Below, piece by piece: positions 26,558 to 35,114 of a stretch of 61,935 nucleotides of DNA. Position 1 is the stretch's first letter. Each line of letters starts with the position of its first letter. The stretch comes from Planctomycetaceae bacterium (lineage in GTDB: Bacteria; Planctomycetota; Planctomycetia; Planctomycetales; Planctomycetaceae), in assembly GCA_021732845.1 (NCBI GenBank), contig JAKFUF010000140.1:1-61935 (forward strand), given 5' to 3'. The notes under the pieces were generated by a model. That model made no database searches and was not told the origin of the DNA. It saw only the letters and a list, made by a program, of their open reading frames with translations. Both the position numbers and the translations under genes were made by a program.

Positions 26558-28051
26558 ATGCCACACCAACATTCCCCCGTCCCCTGCGGTCGCATCTCCC
26601 GTCGCAGTTTCCTGGCCGACGTGGGGATGGGGTTTACAGGCCTGGCCCTCGGCAACATGCTGCACAGGGACGGCGTGGCCCGCGCTGGCGAGGTTGGGGA
26701 AGAGTTTGAGCCCGTCACGGGGAAGCCACATTTCGCACCGAAGGCCAAGAGCATCATCTGGGTGTATCTCTCCGGCGGCGTGAGCCACCTGGAGACGTTT
26801 GATCCCAAGCCGGCGCTCAACACTTACGCGGGGAAGACGTACGACGAAACCACGCTCCCCAATCCACAGAAGCTCCCGATCTTTCTGGAGCGGTCGCGCT
26901 CGGTGGTGGGGTTTGACCGCGATGTTGTTTCAAAGATTTTTCCGTTGCAGGTTGGGTACCAGAAGCGCGGCCGGAACGGGATCGAAGTCAGCGACTGGCT
27001 GCCGCACCTCGGGAATGTGGTCGACGACCTGTGCATCGTCCGGTCAATGTATACGACCGACAACGACCATGGGGCCGAGTTCCAGATGCACACGGGCCGG
27101 CACTTTCTCGACGAGCAGCAGCCGACCATCGGCTCGTGGGTGAGTTATGGGCTGGGCTCGCTCAACGACAATCTGCCGCAGTTTGTATTTCTCGGGCAGT
27201 ATAAGGACAGCCGGGTCAAGAAGGATTTCTATTCGGAGTACCTGGGTCCAGCGCACACGGGCGTCGAACTCTCGCTGGATCCGGCCAATCCACTGCCGTT
27301 TGGCGCGAGGCCCGGCAGCGTGTTGGCAGCCGAGCAGCGACAGGAGTTTGAATTCATCAACCGGCTGAATGAACTGTCGGCGGTCGAATATCCGGAAGAC
27401 GAACAACTGCTGGCGCGGATCCGCTCCTACGAATTGGCTTACCGAATGCAGATGTCAGCGCCGGAAGTACTCAACCTCGCCGAGGAGACGGCAGAGACAC
27501 AGGCGCTGTACGGCATGGACAATGACAACACCGCGATCTACGGCCGCCGCCTGCTGACGGCCCGCCGGCTGGCGGAGCGCGGTGTCCGGTTTTCACTGGT
27601 GTACCTCAGCGACTATGGCGAATGGGATTCGCACAGCGACATCAAGAACCTGCACGCCCGCTCATGCGGCCGCGTCGACAAGCCGCTGGCGGGGCTGGTG
27701 ACCGACCTGAAGCGCCGGGGACTGACCGACGACGTGCTGGTGGTCTGTGCCACGGAGTTTGGCCGCACGCCAGCGCTGGAGATCACGAGCTTTAACAAGG
27801 CGGGCACCGGCCGCGACCATCACCCCCATGGCTTCACCGTTTGGTTCGCCGGAGCGGGCGTGAAGCCCGGATATGTGCATGGGGCGACTGACGAATTCGG
27901 CTTCCATGCGGTCGAACATCCGCATTATGTGACCGACATCCATGCCACCGCGCTGCACCTGCTGGGCATCGACAACCGGCGGCTGAACATCCCTGGCCGC
28001 AAGCGGCTGGAAGTGGATTATGGGAAGTTGATGACAGATATTATTGCGTAG
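26558..28051 (+). CDS. DUF1501 protein paired with the DUF1549/1553 gene
   Basis: A 497-residue DUF1501 protein with a good Tat leader (ISRRSFLADVGMGFTG). It has VYLSGGVSHLETFDPKP, a WDSHSDIKNLH block and CATEFGRTPALE...GRDHHPHGFTVWFAGAGVKPG. Of the five DUF1501 proteins in the window, this is the only one in the classical pairing with a cytochrome-DUF1549-DUF1553 gene. Both are predicted to be exported and to act together, but the substrate is not indicated. Confidence 0.9.
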   Translation: MPHQHSPVPCGRISRRSFLADVGMGFTGLALGNMLHRDGVARAGEVGEEFEPVTGKPHFAPKAKSIIWVYLSGGVSHLETFDPKPALNTYAGKTYDETTLPNPQKLPIFLERSRSVVGFDRDVVSKIFPLQVGYQKRGRNGIEVSDWLPHLGNVVDDLCIVRSMYTTDNDHGAEFQMHTGRHFLDEQQPTIGSWVSYGLGSLNDNLPQFVFLGQYKDSRVKKDFYSEYLGPAHTGVELSLDPANPLPFGARPGSVLAAEQRQEFEFINRLNELSAVEYPEDEQLLARIRSYELAYRMQMSAPEVLNLAEETAETQALYGMDNDNTAIYGRRLLTARRLAERGVRFSLVYLSDYGEWDSHSDIKNLHARSCGRVDKPLAGLVTDLKRRGLTDDVLVVCATEFGRTPALEITSFNKAGTGRDHHPHGFTVWFAGAGVKPGYVHGATDEFGFHAVEHPHYVTDIHATALHLLGIDNRRLNIPGRKRLEVDYGKLMTDIIA

Positions 28052-28167
28052 TGCTCCTGGGGGGTGAAAACGTGCGTTCACCTCCAATGAAGTTGTTGTG
28101 AAATTGAGTTGCGGCGTAGAATTACAACAGCGAACGAGAGTTTCCGGAGTCCAGGCAGGTTCATTCG

Positions 28168-28983
28168 ATGTCAACCGCAACAATCATTCCTGGCAGCTAC
28201 GTCGAAGACGGCGTTGAATACCCAGAGGACGATGGCCTTCCCATGGCTGACAATTCAGAGCAGTTTGACTGGATTCAACTGCTCCATCAGAACCTCGCCA
28301 GCCTGTTTGCGGGCGACCCCAACGTGGCGGTCATCGGCAACATGCTGTGGTATCCCGTGCGGGGCGACAACAAGACCCGCCGCGCGCCGGATGTGATGGT
28401 GGCGTTCGGCCGCCCCAAAATGAAGCGTGGCTCATATCTGCAGTGGCGGGAGGCAGGGACCGCGCCTCAGGTGGCGTTCGAAATCATGTCACCCTGCAAC
28501 TCGGACGCGGAGATGGAGCGGAAGCTGGCCTTCTATGATCGGCACGGAGTCGAAGAGTACTATGTATACGACCCAGACACCGCACAGTTGTCGATCTGGC
28601 TGCGATCTGGCGACCACCTGCAACCCATTGCGCCAGGATCAGTCTTCGTCAGTCCCCGCATGCACATTCGCTTCGAGAATCATCCTGAAGGCCTGAATGT
28701 TTATCGGCCCGATGGCACGCTGTTCACGGATCGGGCCGAAGCAGACCAGAATTTGGCGACCTCCGAGCAGGCGCGAATTTCTGAGGAACGGGCGCGAATT
28801 GCGGCGGAGCGGGCGCAGATGGTGGCGGAGCGGGCGCAGGTGGCGGCGGAACGGGCGCAGGTGGCGGCGGAGCAAGCACGCGAGATTGAACGCGCAAACC
28901 TGACGGCAGAGATCGAGGCCTTGCGGCGGCAACTCCAGCAGGCCGGGCTCGAACCTTCAAAGCCAGCTTCAGAACCGACTTGA
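28168..28983 (+). CDS. Uma2-family protein with C-terminal heptad coiled coil
   Basis: A 271-residue protein. Residues about 30-185 are an Uma2 (DUF820) PD-(D/E)XK nuclease-like domain: RRAPDVMVAFG, VAFEIMSP and ERKLAFYDRHGVEEYYVYD are the usual blocks. The last 75 residues are a coiled coil of repeated AERAQ(M/V)(V/A) heptads. Uma2 proteins are abundant in cyanobacteria and planctomycetes and mostly uncharacterised. It starts 116 nt after the DUF1501 stop. Its stop overlaps an alternative upstream start for the pectate lyase. Confidence 0.85.
   Translation: MSTATIIPGSYVEDGVEYPEDDGLPMADNSEQFDWIQLLHQNLASLFAGDPNVAVIGNMLWYPVRGDNKTRRAPDVMVAFGRPKMKRGSYLQWREAGTAPQVAFEIMSPCNSDAEMERKLAFYDRHGVEEYYVYDPDTAQLSIWLRSGDHLQPIAPGSVFVSPRMHIRFENHPEGLNVYRPDGTLFTDRAEADQNLATSEQARISEERARIAAERAQMVAERAQVAAERAQVAAEQAREIERANLTAEIEALRRQLQQAGLEPSKPASEPT
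28804..28874 (+). repeat. 21-bp tandem repeat encoding coiled-coil heptads
   Basis: About 3.3 copies of a 21-bp unit beginning GCGGAGCGGGCGCAG start at 28804, 28825, 28846 and 28867. Each encodes one heptad (AERAQxx). The near-identity of copies at DNA level suggests recent expansion by slippage. Confidence 0.75.
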
Positions 28984-29045
28984 TCGGCATGTGGCTCAAA
29001 ACGTCGATGAAGCCCCGGTCGTTGCACCCGGCAAGGCGAAACTCC

Positions 29046-30461
29046 ATGCGGTTTGCACATCTCGCTGTCATCCTGGTCTTTTGGTCCCCCGCATCAGTCG
29101 TGGCTGCCGAACCGGCGTTACGCACCGAGGCCTTGCTGGCGATGCGGAAGGCGACGGAATACTACACCACCAAGGTGGCCGCGCATGGCGGTTACGTCTA
29201 TCACTACACGCTGGATCTCAAGAAACGGTGGGGCGAAGGGGCGGCCACGGCGGATCAGGTGTGGGTGCAGCCACCGGGGACTCCGACCGTTGGCATGGCC
29301 TATCTGGCGGCCTACAAGGCGACCGGCGACACGTTTTATCTGGAAGCCGCCCATGAGGCCGCCAAGGCCCTGATGTATGGCCAGCTCAAATCCGGTGGCT
29401 GGACAAACTCGGTCGACTTCGACCCCAACGGCAAGCTGCGGGCACAATACCGCAATGGTCCAGCCAAGGGCCGCAACACGTCGACCCTGGATGACGGAAT
29501 CACGCAGAGTGCCCTGCAGTTCATGATGCAGGCCGATCAGGCCTTCAAATTTCAAAACAAGGAGATTCACGAAGCCACGCTGTTCGCGCTCGACGCCCTG
29601 TTCAAAGCCCAATTTGCCAACGGGGCCTTTCCGCAGGTTTGGACGGGGCCGGTTCCCGAGCAGCCGGTTCTCAAGGCCTCCTACCCCACCTACGAATGGC
29701 GGACAGAGAATCGTATCAAGGCGTATTGGGACCTTTATACGCTCAATGATAACTCGCCGGGCTTTGTGGCCGACACACTGCTGGAGGTGATGGAGATTTA
29801 CGAAGACCCCCGCGCTCGCCAGGCGTTGGAGAAGCTCGGCGATTTTCTGATTCTGGCGCAGATGCCCGAGCCCCAGCCAGCCTGGGCGCAGCAGTACGAC
29901 TTTCAGATGCGGCCGGTGTGGGCGCGCAAGTTCGAGCCGCCCGCGATCTCGGGCCGGGAGTCGATCGACGCCATCGAAACCCTGATGAAAGTCTACCGCG
30001 TGACGCAGGACAAGAAATACCTGGAACCGATCCCCCGCGCGCTCGCGTGGCTCAAGAAATCCCAACTCCAGGACGGGCGACTCGCCAGGTACTACGAACT
30101 GAAAACCAACACGCCGTTGTACATGAACGAGAAGTATGAACTCACCTACGACGACTCCAACGCTCCTGACCATTACGGCTGGAAGACCAACCACAATCTG
30201 CCCCAGGTCGAGAAGCAGTTTGCCGAGGTCAGTGCCAGCAAGCCAGCGAAGGCGGACAATGCAAAGTCCATGGTTGCGGCGAAGCGCGTGAAGGAGGTGA
30301 TCGATGCCCTCGACAAGGAAGGCCGGTGGGTGAGCCACCACAACGGCGAGCGGCTCGTGGGACAGCCAAAATTCCCTCCCAATGAAGACTACCTGTCGAG
30401 CGAAATGTTTAGCAGAAATCTGGAACTGCTCAGCGAATATGTCCAGTCACAGGGAAATTGA
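29046..30461 (+). CDS. pelA: Pectate lyase, PelA type (polysaccharide lyase family 10)
   Basis: A 471-residue secreted enzyme with a Sec signal (MRFAHLAVILVFWSPASVVA) followed by an alpha/alpha-toroid pectic-acid-lyase domain. Recognised blocks are HGGYVYHYTLDLKKRWGEG, SGGWTNSVDFDP, STLDDGITQSALQFM, FPQVWTGPVP and YPTYEWRTENRIKAYWDLYT. It should cleave polygalacturonate by beta-elimination. The start at 29046 gives the signal peptide; earlier in-frame starts overlap the uma2 stop. Confidence 0.88.
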   Translation: MRFAHLAVILVFWSPASVVAAEPALRTEALLAMRKATEYYTTKVAAHGGYVYHYTLDLKKRWGEGAATADQVWVQPPGTPTVGMAYLAAYKATGDTFYLEAAHEAAKALMYGQLKSGGWTNSVDFDPNGKLRAQYRNGPAKGRNTSTLDDGITQSALQFMMQADQAFKFQNKEIHEATLFALDALFKAQFANGAFPQVWTGPVPEQPVLKASYPTYEWRTENRIKAYWDLYTLNDNSPGFVADTLLEVMEIYEDPRARQALEKLGDFLILAQMPEPQPAWAQQYDFQMRPVWARKFEPPAISGRESIDAIETLMKVYRVTQDKKYLEPIPRALAWLKKSQLQDGRLARYYELKTNTPLYMNEKYELTYDDSNAPDHYGWKTNHNLPQVEKQFAEVSASKPAKADNAKSMVAAKRVKEVIDALDKEGRWVSHHNGERLVGQPKFPPNEDYLSSEMFSRNLELLSEYVQSQGN

Positions 30462-30686
30462 ACACGGTTGGAAGACCTCACCTTCTCAAGCCCGACTCCG
30501 CTGGCGCATCGCACCGCATCGGAGGGGCGACCACCAATGCCGCGCCAACCCCGTTCGGAATGCTGACCATGGAATACAGGGTCCGGCGAAACTGCGCAGC
30601 TTCAGCGCGAGAACGTCGGGCGGCAGGTAAGGACCGGAGAAAGAATAAGTGTGCGTTTTAAGGATCGCGGCAACAATAACATGGAG

Positions 30687-30899
30687 GTGTCCGACAAAAG
30701 CCAATTTCAAATCTCCAATATCTCCAATTTCAAATTTCACAGTCTGTTCAGCCACACCGAACTGTCGACTGAGCTTCAATGGCGGGAACGTAACTGCTGC
30801 CCCACATTGCGGATGCCGCGACAAAGTATTTTTTTGTTAAATTTGAAATCTAAAATTTGAAATTGCGTTGAAGCCAGCGAATGGACTTTTGTCGGACAC
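30687..30899. repeat. Nested inverted-repeat element (about 213 bp)
   Basis: The outer arms GTGTCCGACAAAAG (30687-30700) and CTTTTGTCGGACAC (30886-30899) are perfect 14-bp inverted repeats. Just inside, CAATTTCAAAT (30702-30712) matches ATTTGAAATTG (30855-30865), and related ATTTCAAATT copies are interspersed. The interior shows no gene. This looks like a small non-autonomous element or a pair of dispersed intergenic repeats. Confidence 0.65.
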
Positions 30900-31299
30900 G
30901 TCAACATGGTGAAATTGATTGGGATGGACGCTGATTGAGGGCAGATTCATCAGCCGGCACGTGTTAGCGCGTGTTAGCGTCCGGTTCGTGGCGCTGGCGT
31001 CTTCCAATGATCCTCCAACCGGGGGCTCCGGCTCATTGTCCGTACGGCTTGTCAAAAGTCGACAGTTATTCTTGCCGCGGTCCTAAAAGATCGGTGTTCC
31101 TCCGGTTGAATGAGTGCCCGTGCCGTGGATTCAAGGAGCACCACCAGCCGACCGCTTCAAATCGGCAACGCGGGGCTGCCATTACCTCGGCCTGAAATTT
31201 ACTCACTTCACCTGCGAGCGATCAGAACGGCTCTGCGAAGTTCCCGATGCGGCTCCGACGTTGCTTGAGTTAGAGTCGTAGCGGTCGTCCTCGCGCGGT

Positions 31300-31400
31300 T
31301 TCGTGTTCTTCGTGCCTTTCGTGGTTATTCCTTCACGGAATGATGGTCGAGATTTCGTTCACTTGGTGAACTGAACCACGAAAGGCACGAAGAACACGAA
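31300..31400. repeat. 27-bp perfect inverted repeat with 47-bp spacer
   Basis: Left arm 31300-31326 (starting TTCGTGTTCTTCGTGCC) and right arm 31374-31400 (starting AACCACGAAAGGCACG) are perfectly complementary over 27 bp. The ACCACGAAAGGCACGAAG-type word resembles dispersed intergenic repeats I recall from environmental bacterial genomes. The hairpin is too large and lacks a T-tract for an ordinary terminator. Confidence 0.8.
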
Positions 31401-31735
31401 CGGTCGAACCGCGAGTCACACAATCTTCCACGAAGGAGAAAGCGCCGAGTTCAGGTGAAAGGTTCCCGGGTCGATTTCGTCGTGCGATTCTTTCATGCCG
31501 GCCCGAGTCAAGCTGTGCCGCCTGTGCCGGATCTGGCGCTAATTCCGGTTGTCCGACTGGTTCTAACGTTGCTGCATGCCCGCAATGCAGCAGTCGATAG
31601 TTCTAAATGTGGGGCTTGAATTCGGCACAGACCGTGCCTTGTCGCTGCTCCCCGCCTGGATTGGGCTCATCTGGTTTGGAGCACAATTGGTCCTGTCATC
31701 GCAGGCCGATTGCCCACATTCACATGGAGGAAATG

Positions 31736-32968
31736 ATGGTGCGTCTCACGGCGATTCTACTGGGAATGGTGGTCGCGGGGACGGTGCTTCCCGGCTGCGT
31801 CCCGCTGCAAAAAATCAAAGACAATAAGGCGAATCGCAACGGTTGCCATCCTGAGCGGGAACGAATTCCCTGGCTGAAGCGGATCGCCGCCAAGGAAAAC
31901 CTGGAATCGCCCAACAAGGCAATCAAGCGCGCTGCTCAGATCAAGGAACAGGAAGACCTTGTCAAGCAGAAAATCAAGGCGATCAAGTACTTGGGGATCA
32001 TGGGTTGCTGCTGCTACGACGAAGACGGCAGTGTGACCGAAGCCCTGCTGGCCGCCCTGGATGACTGCACCCCGATGGTCCGCAAGACGACGGTCGAGGT
32101 CATCAGCGGCAACTTCTGCGGTCGCACAGGCCCGAACACCTGCACCTGCAAGAAGGAACTCGTCGAGAAGCTGGCTGACATGGCCTGGGGCATTGATGAC
32201 AAAGGCTGCTACAAGGAACCCGATCCGGAAATCCGCGGCCTGGCAGCTCAGGTTGTGTGCAGTTGCTGTCCCAACAGCTCGCCGGGACCCGTGGCTGAAC
32301 CGATGCAGCCACAGCCGGTGAATCCCGTCCAGGAGCCGATTCCCGAGACGATTCCCGACGGAGGTGATCCCGCAGCTCCCGCAGTGCCAGCCCCCAATGC
32401 GCCGATGACCTTTAACGCTGACGGACTGGGGCGAGCCGATGTGGCGGGGTTCATCGAAAAGGACTACTCAGGCGAGATGCCGTTCTGCAAGCCGGTTGAA
32501 CCAGGAATCCTGACGGTATCTTCCGAGGAAGTGGTCATCGCCGACCTGGTGGACAAGCAGTATTCCGCCAATCCGCCATCCTGTCAGCCCATGGGCTATG
32601 CCCTGGTTCCTGAAGCTGGAGACGAAGCCGTGGCGGTGGATTATGGAACCCCAACATCCTTGCCGATCGTTCGCGATTCGGTTCGCACCCGATCGGCCGA
32701 GGCTGGCCTGCGGGGGAAAATCGAAGCGGTCGACGCCCGGAACTCAGCGGTTTCCGTGCAACTGGAACGCTCCGTTGTCCTGCCGGTGGGCACCCGTATG
32801 GTGGTGTTCCATCGGTATGTGATGGGAAAGCTGGCGTCTGTCGCCGAGTTTGAAGTCGTTGGCGGCAGTGCCGGAAATTGTGTCGTCCGTCCGGTTGGGT
32901 CTCCCAGCGTGAGCCGCGCGACGGTGGGAGCCACGATTATGGTCGTCTCGACGCCGCAAGCCTCCTGA
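31736..32968 (+). CDS. Cys-rich HEAT-like lipoprotein
   Basis: A 410-residue lipoprotein (signal ending VLPGC). Residues about 40-185 are alpha-helical and HEAT-like (KAIKYLGIMGCCCYDEDGSVTEALLAALDD, CTPMVRKTTVEVI) and unusually rich in cysteine: CCCY, CGRTGPNTCTCKK, CSCC. A Pro-rich linker (about 190-235) leads to a C-terminal region ending in a beta-rich domain (GLRGKIEAVDARNSAVSVQL). GGAGG is 5 nt before the second of two adjacent ATGs, which decides the start. No enzymatic domain is recognised. Confidence 0.8.
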   Translation: MVRLTAILLGMVVAGTVLPGCVPLQKIKDNKANRNGCHPERERIPWLKRIAAKENLESPNKAIKRAAQIKEQEDLVKQKIKAIKYLGIMGCCCYDEDGSVTEALLAALDDCTPMVRKTTVEVISGNFCGRTGPNTCTCKKELVEKLADMAWGIDDKGCYKEPDPEIRGLAAQVVCSCCPNSSPGPVAEPMQPQPVNPVQEPIPETIPDGGDPAAPAVPAPNAPMTFNADGLGRADVAGFIEKDYSGEMPFCKPVEPGILTVSSEEVVIADLVDKQYSANPPSCQPMGYALVPEAGDEAVAVDYGTPTSLPIVRDSVRTRSAEAGLRGKIEAVDARNSAVSVQLERSVVLPVGTRMVVFHRYVMGKLASVAEFEVVGGSAGNCVVRPVGSPSVSRATVGATIMVVSTPQAS

Positions 32969-33107
32969 TCTCGCTGACAAGTTTTTGCTCGCTGCGGAAC
33001 CCTGGCGCGGTTGGGTGGCTTGCGCCACCTGCCGCATCCGTCTGGCGGGGTTCCTCGCTCACTGAGGTTGGACGCCTGACGAACTCAGAGGACTTGAAGA
33101 ACCGATT

Positions 33108-33131
33108 CGCACGAACAGGGATGTTCGTGCG
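33108..33131. terminator. Hairpin between convergent genes
   Basis: CGCACGAAC and GTTCGTGCG form a perfect 9-bp stem with a 6-nt loop, between the Cys-rich lipoprotein (plus) and a DUF1501 gene (minus). It could terminate both. A second stem, GGTGGC/GCCACC (33014-33029), lies closer to the lipoprotein gene. Confidence 0.5.
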
Positions 33132-33168
33132 TTGTGGTTTGGCCGGGGAGCTTACAAGCAAGCGAGAT

Positions 33169-34581
33169 TTAGGCTTCAAACAATCGGCGAACGGGTTCGC
33201 CATCGGCAAGACGGTAGGGGCGTCCGGTGAGATCGTGGATCTCGGTGGCCGGGTCGATGCCGAAACGCCAAAAGATCGTGGCGGCCAAGTCGGCGGGGGT
33301 CATGGGGTCGAGCGCGGGATAGGCACCAATGCTGTCGCTGGCACCATGGATGTAGCCACCGCGCACGCCGCCGCCCGCCAAGAACACGGAATAGCAGTCA
33401 GGCCAGTGATCCCGACCGGCGCTGCCGTTGATCTTCGGGGTGCGGCCAAACTCGCCCAACACCACGACCAGCGTGCTGTCGAGCAGACCTCGCTCTTCCA
33501 GGTCTTCAATCAGTGTGGAGACGCTTTGGTCAAACGGTGGCAGCAGGTAGTGCTTGTGCTCCTTAAAGCCCATGGTGTGGGCGTCCCAGTTCTGTCCCTG
33601 CTGCTTGTAATCGTTGATCGTGACAAACGGCACGCCGGCCTCTACCAAGCGGCGTGCCAACAGCAGATTTTGACCACGGATCTCGCGGCCATAACCCAAT
33701 CCGCCGCCTGGGCCTTCATAGGCGCGCGTGGCCGGATAATACCCGTACCGCTCCCGCGTCTGCTGGCTTTCCTCCGACAGATCCAGCGCGCCGCGGATGG
33801 ATTTCGATTCCAGCAGTTCGTAGGCCCGGTCGTAAAACCGGCGAATGGGCGTGACCTGCCCGCCGGCCTTCGAGGGGTCCAGGTTGTCCAGCAATGCCCG
33901 CCGCTGCTGCAGCCGGTCCATGCTGAGTTCGCCCGGCATGGTCAGTTCGTCGGCCCGATAGGCGCGATTGGCAGGGTCGCCCTCAATGCGAAACGGGTCG
34001 TAAGCCGCGCCCAAAAATCCCGCCCCTTGGCAGGGAACATTGACCACATTGTGAAACACGGTCGGCAGCAACGCGCAAGGAACTTCCAGCCTCCGCTCAC
34101 GCCACAGGTACGCGAGTGTGCTGCCCATGCTCGGGAAAAACTGGGGCAGCGGGGCGAACAATTCCCGGTCACCTCCGGCCAGCGGCCGGCCGGTCAAGGT
34201 TTCGATCCCCGCCGCGTCGTGCAGCCGGTTGCCATGATGCAGGCTGCGGATCAGCGCGACCTTGTGCATCAGGGGAGCGAGACGCGGCAGGTGCTCAGAG
34301 ATCTGCAATCCGGAAACCGAAGTGGAAATCGACTGAAACTCACCTCGAACTTCTGCCGGTGCCTCCGGCTTCAAGTCGAAGGTGTCCAGGTGGCTCGGAC
34401 CTCCGTATTGATACAAGAGGATGCACGCGCGAAGCGGGGCTGCCGGTCCGTCGACACGCTGCGAACTCCCTGCCCCGTGGGCCTGAAGCAGAGTGGCGAG
34501 ATTCAATCCCAGACTCATCCCCAGCGTGTTCGCGCCCGCACTGCCCAGCCACTCGCGGCGATTGAAGTTCGCAGTCGCCAT
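33169..34581 (-). CDS. DUF1501 protein (GEFGRTPKIN subtype)
   Basis: A 470-residue DUF1501 protein with a leader starting ATANFNRREWLGSAGAN. It carries YQYGGPSHLDTFDLKP, a YKQQGQNWDAHTMGFKEH block and LGEFGRTPKINGSAGRDHWP followed by CYSVFLAGGGVRGGYIHGASD. It shares the CYSVFLAG-type ending with the copy at 218. No DUF1549/1553 gene is adjacent. It faces the Cys-rich lipoprotein gene. Confidence 0.9.
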   Translation of the reverse strand: MATANFNRREWLGSAGANTLGMSLGLNLATLLQAHGAGSSQRVDGPAAPLRACILLYQYGGPSHLDTFDLKPEAPAEVRGEFQSISTSVSGLQISEHLPRLAPLMHKVALIRSLHHGNRLHDAAGIETLTGRPLAGGDRELFAPLPQFFPSMGSTLAYLWRERRLEVPCALLPTVFHNVVNVPCQGAGFLGAAYDPFRIEGDPANRAYRADELTMPGELSMDRLQQRRALLDNLDPSKAGGQVTPIRRFYDRAYELLESKSIRGALDLSEESQQTRERYGYYPATRAYEGPGGGLGYGREIRGQNLLLARRLVEAGVPFVTINDYKQQGQNWDAHTMGFKEHKHYLLPPFDQSVSTLIEDLEERGLLDSTLVVVLGEFGRTPKINGSAGRDHWPDCYSVFLAGGGVRGGYIHGASDSIGAYPALDPMTPADLAATIFWRFGIDPATEIHDLTGRPYRLADGEPVRRLFEA

Positions 34582-35114
34582 AACGATCTCCAGGTCTTGG
34601 CTTTATTTCAAACTGCAGGCCGGCGGCATCCTGATGAAACTCCTGTTATCGCCTCCTGTGCCACGGATGGCAACTGCAGATCAACAAACGTGAATATGAA
34701 GTCGGTGCGGTATGGGTTTGTTTGGGAGTGGCCTTGTTGAAAATGAGATGGGGCCAAATGAAAAACAGCCGGGAGAACTTTTGGGTGGGGCAGAAACCCT
34801 AGGTCCAACGTCCGGCTGTCAGTGGAAATATAGGCGCGTGCCCAGCGGGATCAACGAAAATTCCAGCATTCAATTCGGTGTCACGGTAAATCCATGCCAA
34901 GGAGATGGTTACGTTGCGACTGCAGTTTTTGGCGCAAGCTCGACAATCTGCGGCAGGGTCAGCGTCAGCGACTTGGACGGCAGTCGACAGGTGTTCGCCA
35001 AGCTTTCCGGGTGGCTGGTTCAATCATGTTGACCGAACCCGCAGATCGGCATACAGTTCAACCGGAATTTGACTGAAATCGCGCTGCGCGTACATCCCCG
35101 GTTTGTGGAACTCA
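34582..35114. other. Divergent intergenic region before ftsH
   Basis: About 530 bp between a minus-strand DUF1501 gene and plus-strand ftsH. A frame of 106 codons exists on the plus strand (34712-35032) but its composition and lack of features do not support a gene. ACAGCCGG (34766-34773) and CCGGCTGT (34812-34819) can pair, marking a possible structured RNA segment. Promoters for both genes should lie here but none is clear. Confidence 0.5.

Larger units (their letters stand above)
30462..31735. other. Gene-free stretch with inverted repeats
   Basis: About 1.3 kb holds no convincing gene on either strand. It is richer in A and T than its surroundings near 30700-30870. It contains two separate inverted-repeat structures (30687-30899 and 31300-31400), and a short direct repeat of GTGTTAGCG near 30962-30980. 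Confidence 0.7.

Noticed and set aside
32878-34740. 620-codon plus-strand frame opposite a DUF1501 gene
   Set aside because: Antisense to a typical DUF1501 protein, with no recognisable motif.
34712-35032. 106-codon plus-strand frame before ftsH
   Set aside because: No ribosome-binding site, signal or domain, and atypical composition.
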